From Lutibacter sp. (GTDB taxonomy: Bacteria; Bacteroidota; Bacteroidia; Flavobacteriales; Flavobacteriaceae), in the NCBI GenBank assembly GCA_003516285.1, contig DPCK01000110.1, forward strand, positions 63,677-87,586: 23,910 nucleotides of DNA. The letters are read 5' to 3'. Below are positions 15,807 to 22,006 of the stretch, piece after piece. The first letter of the stretch is position 1, and each line of letters begins with the position of its first letter. The notes beneath the pieces were generated by a model. The model saw nothing but the letters and a program-made list of their open reading frames with translations, was not told the origin of the DNA and made no database searches. A program made the position numbers and the translations under genes.

Positions 15807-16274
15807 TCAATCCCACAAAGATTTGGGGATATCCATAGTTATTTCTTTCATATAACCTTCAATTTCTTGTTGCACCTCATCGGCACTCATCACTATATTT
15901 TCGGTATTTGCATTTGATTTTTTTACTACCATTTTCTCAGCCAGTTCACGCGCTTTCAACTCAATAAATTTTTCCAATGAATGGTGGTTTGAAACAAAAC
16001 CATACACAAATTTCATATCTAACGCCCTACCTACTTCCTGCATCGATTTTATGGAAATTGAACCTGACAATTCTCTTTTTTCTATATCTTGGGCACCCTG
16101 TATGGTAATTTTCAATTTGTGTCCAAGTTGTTGCAAAGTCATATTTAGTGCGGTTCTAATGGTATAAACCCAGCCTCTTTCGGGCACTTCTATATTTTTT
16201 ATTTCAAAAAAAGGTTTGAGTTTTCCATCCAATTGCTCAATCAATATTTTTTTTGGGTTTTGCATAAGCACCAT
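15807..16274 (-). CDS. Mobile mystery protein A-like HTH regulator (orphan)
   Basis: The 155-residue protein matches the mobile mystery protein A pattern: LIEQLDGKLKPF at the N-terminus, PERGWVYTIRTALNMTLQQLG (part of a helix-turn-helix, about 31-70), SISIKSMQEVGRALDMKFVYGFV (72-94), SLEKFIELKARELAEK and a terminal PKSLWD. The family is an Xre-like DNA-binding protein usually paired with mobile mystery protein B, a Fic-domain protein, in mobile or variable regions. No mmpB follows: the next gene downstream is mnmA, after 175 non-coding bases. It lies only 26 bp after mscS on the same strand. The start could be ATG 16274 or the ATG three codons later (16265). Confidence 0.8.
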   Translation of the reverse strand: MVLMQNPKKILIEQLDGKLKPFFEIKNIEVPERGWVYTIRTALNMTLQQLGHKLKITIQGAQDIEKRELSGSISIKSMQEVGRALDMKFVYGFVSNHHSLEKFIELKARELAEKMVVKKSNANTENIVMSADEVQQEIEGYMKEITMDIPKSLWD

Positions 16275-16300
16275 CTTTATGTCTTTAAAAATTAAAATTG

Positions 16301-17152
16301 TTAATTCTGATGAATAACTCTTTGGGGAAAAGGAATTTCAATACCTTCCCTGTCAAAAGCAATTTTTAATTTTTTTCGCAGTTCACCTGTGATTTCCCAT
16401 TGTTTCGACGGCAATGTTTCTCCCAAAATCTTAATCATTACAGAAGAATCAGCAAAATCATTTACCCTTAAAAATTGTGGTGCTGTTATAATAAATTCTT
16501 TAAATTTAGCATCTTCAGCCAACTCAATTCCTGTTTTATTAACCACTTCAATAACCTGCTCCAGTTTAGCGCCATAAGACACGCCGATGTCTAAATTCAC
16601 TCGCGAAAAATCCTTTGAATAATTAGAAACTTCCTTTATTTCTCCGTGGGGAATATGATGGACAGTTCCATCTAAATCTCGTAAAGTAGTCATTCTCAGA
16701 CTGATTTTTTCAACCACGCCGCCTAAATTTTCAAACTTTACAATATCGCCAATTCGGTACTGATTTTCAAGAATAATAAAAAGTCCGGAAATAATATCAC
16801 GAATAAGATATTGGCCTCCGAAACCAAAAGCCAATCCAACAATACCGGCCGCTGCTAAAATTGGACCAATTGAAACGCCAAATTCCTGCAGGACCATTAG
16901 GATAATAATGCTGAAAAGAGCAATTTTTGAACTGATTGAAAAGATTTGAATGAGGGTATTTTCTCTTTTTATTTCTGCTTCCTTTGAGGAAAAATTGTTG
17001 GATACAACCGATATTCTGACTATTTTATCAATCCCCCTTTTAATAATTTTATTGATGATTAAGGCAACAATTATTATTGCTATGATCCTAATTCCGCTTG
17101 ATAAAAGCCAGGGAATTAAAATTTCTGTCCATTCGGCAAAATATTCTTTCAT
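16301..17152 (-). CDS. Small-conductance mechanosensitive channel, MscS family
   Basis: The 283-residue product is E. coli MscS size. Three hydrophobic segments occur at about 11-36, 67-88 and 96-127. The pore helix and its exit form the family signature, with GLAFGFGGQYLIRDI (106-120) followed by ISGLFIILENQYRIGDIV. The soluble vestibule then includes FENLGGVVEKISLRMTTLRDLDG and HHIPHGEI. It should form a heptameric channel that releases solutes on hypo-osmotic shock. It is 48 bp downstream of argJ and 26 bp upstream of the mmpA-like gene, with no evident promoter in either gap, so read-through from the arg genes is plausible. Confidence 0.92.
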   Translation of the reverse strand: MKEYFAEWTEILIPWLLSSGIRIIAIIIVALIINKIIKRGIDKIVRISVVSNNFSSKEAEIKRENTLIQIFSISSKIALFSIIILMVLQEFGVSIGPILAAAGIVGLAFGFGGQYLIRDIISGLFIILENQYRIGDIVKFENLGGVVEKISLRMTTLRDLDGTVHHIPHGEIKEVSNYSKDFSRVNLDIGVSYGAKLEQVIEVVNKTGIELAEDAKFKEFIITAPQFLRVNDFADSSVMIKILGETLPSKQWEITGELRKKLKIAFDREGIEIPFPQRVIHQN

Positions 17153-17200
17153 TTTTTTATTTTAGTTTTTGGTAATATCGTTATTAAAAAATATCATTAA

Positions 17201-18412
17201 TTACGTGGTATAAACCGAATTAAACAACACATAATCGGTGGTTAAATCGGTTCCCCAGCCTTTTGCTTTGGCTTTTCCATTGTGAAGATCCAGCACAATT
17301 TTAAGATGGGATTCCCTCAATAATTTCTTGATATAATTGGTATCAAATTCTAAAGGAGTTCCCTGTTCCAGCACCTTTACCGTTTTTTTGTCGGAACCGA
17401 TATACAAGTCAATTTCTTCATAATTAAAAGGAAGTCCGGCATTACCGGCAGCGCTGATAATCCTGCCCCAATTTGGATCACGGCCAAACATAGCAGTTTT
17501 AACAAGCGCTGAATCAGAAATTTTTCGAATCATTGTTCTGGCATATTCTTCGGTTGGCGCATTCACAATTTCATACTCGATAAACTTTGAGGCACCTTCA
17601 CCGTCCGAAACAATCAGCTGGGCCAAATGCACCATCATTTCTTCCAGATGCTTTTTGAAAATGAGGTAACCTTTATCTTTTTTCGATTTGATAATATCAT
17701 TCTGTGCCAAACCATTGGCCAAAACAATCACCATATCATTGGTAGACGTATCTCCATCAACCGTTATCATATTGAATGATTTATCAACCGTTTCCTTCAC
17801 AATCGTTTTTAAAAATTTGGGTTCAATGGCAATATCCGTCACAATAAATGCCAGCATTGTAGCCATATTTGGGTGAATCATTCCTGATCCTTTTGCAATT
17901 CCTGCCATATTAATTTCACGGCCATCAACTTCAAACTCCACAAAACCTTCTTTTGCAAAGGTATCAGTTGTTAAAATAGCGTTTGCAACAAAGGAGCCTG
18001 CATTGGATCTGTTGGTCAGATTTTTTGCGTTTTCTTTAATGCCATTCACAATTTCAGTAGTTGGAAATTTTACGCCAATAATCCCTGTGGAAGCCACCAA
18101 AACCAATTCCTTATCAATTTTCAATTCTTCCGCCAAAGACGCAGTCATTGCTTCGGCGCCTTCCATTCCTTGTTTTCCTGTGGCTGCATTTGCATTTCCC
18201 GCATTGATCACAATGGCTTGGGCTTTGCCGTCTGCAATATGTTTTCTGGATACGGTAACCGGTGCTGCCACCACTTGGTTTTGCGTAAATACCGCTGCGG
18301 CGCTTGCCGGCACTTTTGAAAAAATAATGGCCAAATCCCTCCGCATAGATTTAACGCCTGTGTGCGCTCCCCAACAGGTTATTCCCCTTACGTTTGTTAT
18401 ATTTTTAATCAT
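17201..18412 (-). CDS. argJ: Glutamate N-acetyltransferase / ornithine acetyltransferase ArgJ
   Basis: The 403-residue protein carries the ArgJ self-cleavage block KGSGMIHPNMATMLAFI, with Thr185 as the expected N-terminal nucleophile of the beta subunit. Other family blocks are VFTQNQVVAAPV, AIVINAGNANAATG, VDGDTSTND and MFGRDPNWGRI. It moves the acetyl group from N-acetylornithine to glutamate, closing the cyclic arginine pathway; some members also use acetyl-CoA. The sequence does not tell me which kind this is, but no argA is present in the window. It is the fourth gene of argBDCJ, 45 bp after argC. Confidence 0.95.
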   Translation of the reverse strand: MIKNITNVRGITCWGAHTGVKSMRRDLAIIFSKVPASAAAVFTQNQVVAAPVTVSRKHIADGKAQAIVINAGNANAATGKQGMEGAEAMTASLAEELKIDKELVLVASTGIIGVKFPTTEIVNGIKENAKNLTNRSNAGSFVANAILTTDTFAKEGFVEFEVDGREINMAGIAKGSGMIHPNMATMLAFIVTDIAIEPKFLKTIVKETVDKSFNMITVDGDTSTNDMVIVLANGLAQNDIIKSKKDKGYLIFKKHLEEMMVHLAQLIVSDGEGASKFIEYEIVNAPTEEYARTMIRKISDSALVKTAMFGRDPNWGRIISAAGNAGLPFNYEEIDLYIGSDKKTVKVLEQGTPLEFDTNYIKKLLRESHLKIVLDLHNGKAKAKGWGTDLTTDYVLFNSVYTT

Positions 18413-18457
18413 TTCGATTCCTTTTTATTTTTGTTAATTTTTTTGCTGATGTAAACA

Positions 18458-19495
18458 TTAAGGATTTAACGGAATTAGGTTTAACCCACTTGTTTCATCC
18501 AATCCAAATACAATGTTCATATTTTGTATTGCCTGTCCGGCTGCTCCTTTTATAAGATTGTCAATTACGCTGATCACAATCACCATATTGGTTCGTTCAT
18601 CATAAGTCACAAATAAATCGCAATAATTGGTTCCCCTAACATCTTTAATGGCCGGCTCCTGATTTCTTAACCTAACAAATGGAGCATTGGCATAAAAGGC
18701 CGCGTACAATTCTTTTAGTTTAGTTTCATCGAGTTTCTCAGTCGGACGGGCATAAATGGTTGACAAAATGCCTCGATCTACCGGCAATAAATGCGGCGTG
18801 AACTGTATAAGTGTTTCTTTTCCCGAAACCTTATCCAATATTCCCTGAATTTCAATGGTATGACGGTGATTTTTAAGTCCGTATGCCTTAAAATTATCAT
18901 TTACATTCGAATACAGGTTTACATTTTTAGCTTTAATCCCCGCTCCTGTAACTCCTGTTTTAGAATCGACAACAATGCGTTCTGTTTCAATGATATTGGC
19001 TTTTAGCAAAGGCGCCAAGCCTAAAATGGCTGTTGTTGGGAAACAACCTGGATTTGCTATAAGGTTTGCCTCTTTAATTTTATCAAAATACAACTCCGGA
19101 CTTCCGAAAACGGCATTTTTTATTCCTTCCGGATAAATATGGTCTAATTTATACCATTCTTCATAAACTTCTTTGGAACTCAAACGAAAATCGCCCGAAA
19201 GATCAATAATTTTAAAAGATTTGTTTTTAAAACGTTTCACAAAATCCATGGAAACACCGTGCGGCAAAGCAAGAAAAACAAGATCGAGTTCATAATTGTC
19301 TATATCATTGATTGATACCAATTTTTGGTCGGCAATTCCCTGTAAAAAAGGATGCACATTAGAAAACAGGTCTCCTGCCCTGCTTTCAGAAGTAATCATG
19401 GTAATTTCAACATTTGGGTGGTTGGTGAGAATACGCACCAATTCTGATCCGGTATAACCCGTTGCGCCAATAATTCCTATTTTCTTTTTATCCAT
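18458..19495 (-). CDS. argC: N-acetyl-gamma-glutamyl-phosphate reductase ArgC
   Basis: The 345-residue protein starts MDKKKIGIIGATGYTGSELV, an NADP-binding glycine-rich fold. Catalytic Cys151 lies in ANPGCFPTTAILGL, and NHRHTIEIQ (about 207-215) supplies the conserved His. LALPHGVSMDFV and IIDLSGDFRL are also family blocks. It reduces N-acetylglutamyl phosphate to the semialdehyde, the third step of the pathway. The ATG overlaps the end of argD by 8 nt (ATGGATAA), indicating co-translation. The neighbours supply the preceding kinase and the following aminotransferase. Confidence 0.96.
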   Translation of the reverse strand: MDKKKIGIIGATGYTGSELVRILTNHPNVEITMITSESRAGDLFSNVHPFLQGIADQKLVSINDIDNYELDLVFLALPHGVSMDFVKRFKNKSFKIIDLSGDFRLSSKEVYEEWYKLDHIYPEGIKNAVFGSPELYFDKIKEANLIANPGCFPTTAILGLAPLLKANIIETERIVVDSKTGVTGAGIKAKNVNLYSNVNDNFKAYGLKNHRHTIEIQGILDKVSGKETLIQFTPHLLPVDRGILSTIYARPTEKLDETKLKELYAAFYANAPFVRLRNQEPAIKDVRGTNYCDLFVTYDERTNMVIVISVIDNLIKGAAGQAIQNMNIVFGLDETSGLNLIPLNP

Positions 19496-20684
19496 GGTCC
19501 TTTATTTCTTTTAATGATATTTTTAAAACGTCCATAACTTTTTCCAAATCTTCATAAGGGATGTTTAATGGCGGAACCAAACGCAACACCTTATCGGCAG
19601 TGGCATTTGCCAACACGCCTTTTTCAAGCATTTTGAGCACCAAAGGTTTGGTTTCAAAATTAAATTCGATGCCAATCATCAATCCTTTACCGCGAATTTC
19701 TAAGATGTCGGGATTTTTCATTGCTTCAATTTTCTCTTTTATCCAATTGCCTTTTTCTTCGGCTTGTTTCAATAGATTTTCCGATTCAAGCACTTCGATG
19801 GTTGCCAATGAAGCGGCGCACACCAGCGGATTTCCGCCAAAAGTTGTTCCGTGGTCGCCAAATTCGATTGCCGAGCTTACTTTTTCGTTTGAAAGAATGG
19901 CGCCAATCGGAACACCTCCTCCCAAAGCTTTGGCCAAGGTCATAATATCCGGTTCTACGCCAAAATGTTCTTTGGCAAACATTTTTCCCGTTCTTCCCAT
20001 TCCGCACTGAATTTCATCGAAAATCAGCACAATATTTTGATCGTCACAAAAAGTTCTCAATGCGCTTAAGAATGTTTTATCCGCAACATTAACGCCTCCT
20101 TCTCCTTGAATTGGTTCAATAATGATGGCAGCCGTATTGTTGTCCACAGCTTTTTTCAGGGCTTCCATATCATTAAAAGGCACTTGTAAAAACCCCTGCG
20201 GAATTGGTTCAAATCCTTTTTGATAGGCTTTTTTACCTGAGGCAATCGTTGCCAATGTGCGTCCGTGAAAAGAATTTTCAAAAGAAATAATGTTTCCTCC
20301 GCGTCCTATACTATGCGCATATTTACGCGCTATTTTAATGGCGCCCTCAACAGATTCTGCCCCGCTATTTGCAAAAAATACCCGAGCTAAACCCGATAAT
20401 TCTACCAGTTTTTTTGAAAGCATTACTTGTGGCTCACTGAGATAAAAGTTAGAAATATGAATCAATTTGGCTGCCTGATCCTGAATTGCTTTTACCACTT
20501 TTGGATGACTATGGCCTACGCTGTTAACGGCAATACCGCCCAACATATCAATATATTCGTGGCCTTCCACATCCCAAATACGGGAACCTTTTCCGTGGTC
20601 AAATGTTAAAGGGTAGCGTTTAAAAGTTTGTAAATAGTACTTTTTATCAAGTTCGTCGTATGTTTTATTGCTTTTATGTGTCAT
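19488..20684 (-). CDS. argD: Acetylornithine aminotransferase ArgD
   Basis: The 398-residue class III PLP aminotransferase contains FFANSGAESVEGAIK (PLP phosphate contact), SFHGRTLATIAS, IIEPIQGEGGV, LIFDEIQCGMGRTG (Asp223 against the pyridine nitrogen) and TLAKALGGGVPIGA, with Lys252 as the Schiff-base lysine. It converts N-acetylglutamate semialdehyde to N-acetylornithine with glutamate as donor. An ornithine aminotransferase role is the main alternative, but position settles it: argB lies 17 bp upstream and argC overlaps by 8 nt downstream. Confidence 0.93.
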   Translation of the reverse strand: MTHKSNKTYDELDKKYYLQTFKRYPLTFDHGKGSRIWDVEGHEYIDMLGGIAVNSVGHSHPKVVKAIQDQAAKLIHISNFYLSEPQVMLSKKLVELSGLARVFFANSGAESVEGAIKIARKYAHSIGRGGNIISFENSFHGRTLATIASGKKAYQKGFEPIPQGFLQVPFNDMEALKKAVDNNTAAIIIEPIQGEGGVNVADKTFLSALRTFCDDQNIVLIFDEIQCGMGRTGKMFAKEHFGVEPDIMTLAKALGGGVPIGAILSNEKVSSAIEFGDHGTTFGGNPLVCAASLATIEVLESENLLKQAEEKGNWIKEKIEAMKNPDILEIRGKGLMIGIEFNFETKPLVLKMLEKGVLANATADKVLRLVPPLNIPYEDLEKVMDVLKISLKEIKDHG

Positions 20685-20701
20685 AATGTAAATTCTTAAA
20701 A

Positions 20702-21529
20702 TTATGAAGTAATGATGGTTCCCACTTTTTGATTTTCAAAAAGGGTTGAAATCTGTTCTGGGACAGTTCCATTGATGATTCTTGCCAGCTTGGCTCCTCT
20801 TTTTAAGGCAATTACGCAAGAATCCATTTTAGGGATCATTCCGCCCATAATACATTTTATTTCTTTCAGGTGATTTATTTCGGCTACTTTTAGTTCTTGG
20901 ATCATTGAAGAAGGATTGTCCTTATCAAGCATTAATCCGTCAACATCCGTTAAAATAATATATTGTTCCGCTGAAAGTGCACCAGCAATATGACCTGCAA
21001 ATAAATCCCCGTTGATATTATAGTCGATTCCATTTTTATCAGAAGCAATACAAGTGATTATCGGAATAAAATTATTTTCCAGCAACAATTCAATTAAGGA
21101 GGTGTCAACACTTTCGACATCGCCAACCTGACCTAAATCTACCATTTCTGTTCTTCCGTTTTTTGTATGCTGATGGAAACGCTTTTTGGCAATTAGTGTT
21201 TGTCCGTCTTTGCCTGAAAGTCCAACCGCTTTATGTCCCATTGCGTTGATTGTGGAAATTAAACTGCCATTTACTTTTCCTTTAAGCGCCATTTCCACAT
21301 ATTCCATCGCTTTTGGCGTTGTTTTTCGCTGTCCGTCAATAAACTCAGAATCAATATTTACTTCTTCCAAAGTTTGCTTGATAAAAGGACCACCGCCGTG
21401 AACAATCACCACTTGAAATCCTTTTTCTTTTAAATCGCATATGTTTTTAAGCACTTGTTTTTTAAGAAGCTGATTGGTCATAGCGTTTCCTCCATATTTA
21501 AATAGTAACAACTGTTTTTTTGCCATCAT
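20702..21529 (-). CDS. argB: N-acetylglutamate kinase ArgB
   Basis: The 275-residue amino acid kinase has LLLFKYGGNAM (Lys11), VIVHGGGPFI (about 42-50), AVGLSGKDG, a DYNINGDLFAGHIAGAL substrate block, ILTDVDGLM and IMGGMIPKM. It phosphorylates N-acetylglutamate in the second step. Only about ten residues precede the first strand, so the N-terminal helix that makes cyclic-pathway kinases arginine-sensitive hexamers is absent. This suggests an E. coli-like, arginine-insensitive dimer, although KYGGNAM looks like the other clade. It is the first gene of the arg run and has a long leader rich in dyads. Start may be ATG 21529 or the adjacent 21526. Confidence 0.95.
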   Translation of the reverse strand: MMAKKQLLLFKYGGNAMTNQLLKKQVLKNICDLKEKGFQVVIVHGGGPFIKQTLEEVNIDSEFIDGQRKTTPKAMEYVEMALKGKVNGSLISTINAMGHKAVGLSGKDGQTLIAKKRFHQHTKNGRTEMVDLGQVGDVESVDTSLIELLLENNFIPIITCIASDKNGIDYNINGDLFAGHIAGALSAEQYIILTDVDGLMLDKDNPSSMIQELKVAEINHLKEIKCIMGGMIPKMDSCVIALKRGAKLARIINGTVPEQISTLFENQKVGTIITS

Positions 21530-21546
21530 TTTTTAATTGTTATTTA

Positions 21547-21580
21547 TAGAATCCTGATAAAATATTTTATAAGGATTATA
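21547..21580 (-). promoter_or_regulatory. 34-bp near-perfect palindrome just before argB
   Basis: The arms 21547-21563 and 21564-21580 are inverted copies with 15 of 17 matches and no spacer; the core is ATCCTGATAAAAT / ATTTTATAAGGAT. It ends 17 nt before the argB ATG. As RNA it would form a long AU-rich hairpin near the ribosome binding region. Confidence 0.5.
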
Positions 21581-21658
21581 AGGTATCGGATTGCTTTTAA
21601 TTAGCTTTCAGCAAACCATTTTTGTGGTTAAAGATTGAAATTAACAATCTGGAAATTC

Positions 21659-21677
21659 AATCAGAATGATTCTGATT
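21659..21677. promoter_or_regulatory. Perfect 19-bp palindrome, candidate operator in the argB leader
   Basis: AATCAGAATGATTCTGATT has two perfect 9-bp arms around one central base. It lies about 24 bp inside the predicted argB transcript, counted from the -7 box. Contiguous arms with a 1-nt centre suit a DNA-binding dimer better than an RNA hairpin. It does not match the classical ARG box spacing (TGAAT-N4-ATTCA). Confidence 0.55.
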
Positions 21678-21700
21678 TCGAAAAATTTCAAATAATATTG

Positions 21701-21708
21701 CAAATTTA
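21701..21708 (-). promoter_or_regulatory. Predicted -7 box of the argBDCJ operon
   Basis: The minus strand reads TAAATTTG, an exact TAnnTTTG match. It would give a leader of about 165 nt before argB. No clear TTG is seen at -33. The box overlaps the outer end of the inverted repeat at 21705-21757. Confidence 0.45.
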
Positions 21709-21757
21709 AGGCTATCACTTTAATTTTCCTAATAAATATTAAAGTTATAGCTTTAAA
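21705..21757. promoter_or_regulatory. Long inverted repeat over the argB promoter, candidate operator
   Basis: The left arm is TTTAAGGCTATCACTTTAAT (21705-21724). The right arm (21738-21757) reads TTTAAAGCTATAACTTTAAT on the other strand, an 18/20 match, with a 13-bp spacer. One arm abuts and overlaps the predicted -7 box, so the repeat spans the -33 region of the argB promoter. Confidence 0.55.
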
Positions 21758-21765
21758 AAAAAATA

Positions 21766-21895
21766 ATTGATAAGATAATTGCTTGTTTCTTTTTTAATTT
21801 AATGGGAAGTAATTATTGATAAAATAATTGGTCAATCGAAGTTTTGAAAACATTACATTGATAAAAATTCATAAAAAATGATTGATCGCAATCAT
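21766..21895. repeat. Cluster of ATTGAT-type motifs between argB and purL
   Basis: ATTGATAAGATAATTG (21766-21781) and ATTGATAAAATAATTG (21815-21830) are 15/16 identical. ATTGATAAAAATTC follows at 21857-21870, and ATGATTG-ATCG-CAATCAT, a 7-bp-arm dyad, at 21878-21895. AATTATT-GATAA-AATAATT (21811-21829) is itself a perfect 7-bp dyad. They may be repeated protein-binding sites, but AT bias could also explain part of this. Confidence 0.4.
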
Positions 21896-21930
21896 AAAAA
21901 AACAGGTTGCAATTATTTTTTTTAGGCAAT

Positions 21931-21957
21931 AATTCCCCCTTCGGGATTAGAGGGCTT
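21931..21957 (+). repeat. Dispersed GC-rich repeat, copy C, upstream of purL
   Basis: AATTCCCCCTTCGGG followed by ATTAGAGGGCTT matches copy B with one base deleted and one substituted. Here it is not at a gene end but about 50 bp before the purL start. The stem (CCC-TTC-GGG, or CCCCC with the later G-run) is weaker than in copy B. Confidence 0.65.
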
Positions 21958-21969
21958 TATTATTTTAAT

Positions 21970-21977
21970 TAAATTTG
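21970..21977 (+). promoter_or_regulatory. Predicted -7 box of purL
   Basis: TAAATTTG is an exact TAnnTTTG match, 29 nt before the purL ATG at 22007. It is the same octamer as the predicted argB box. No clear TTG lies at -33, and that position falls inside repeat copy C. Confidence 0.45.
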
Positions 21978-22006
21978 CGCATCCTAACATACAAAAAAAT
22001 CAATTT

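Larger units (their letters stand above)
21530..22006. other. 477-bp divergent intergenic region between argB and purL
   Basis: No ORF of note occurs here and no leader peptide with repeated Arg codons is visible. It holds predicted promoters for both genes, three strong dyads on the argB side, a smaller one (AGATTG...CAATCT, 21632-21650), a cluster of ATTGAT-type motifs in the middle and dispersed repeat copy C near purL. It is very AT-rich, which raises the chance of accidental AT palindromes. Confidence 0.7.

Noticed and set aside
18003..18437. 144-codon plus-strand frame opposite argJ
   Set aside because: It is the antisense shadow of a strongly supported ArgJ coding sequence, with composition explained by that gene.
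19561..20010. 149-codon plus-strand frame opposite argD
   Set aside because: It is antisense to well-conserved ArgD motifs, and no family is recognisable in its translation.
21530..21700. Classical arginine attenuator leader peptide or known riboswitch before argB
   Set aside because: The only ATG in the leader opens a three-codon frame, no Arg codon run is present, and no known riboswitch core was recognised.
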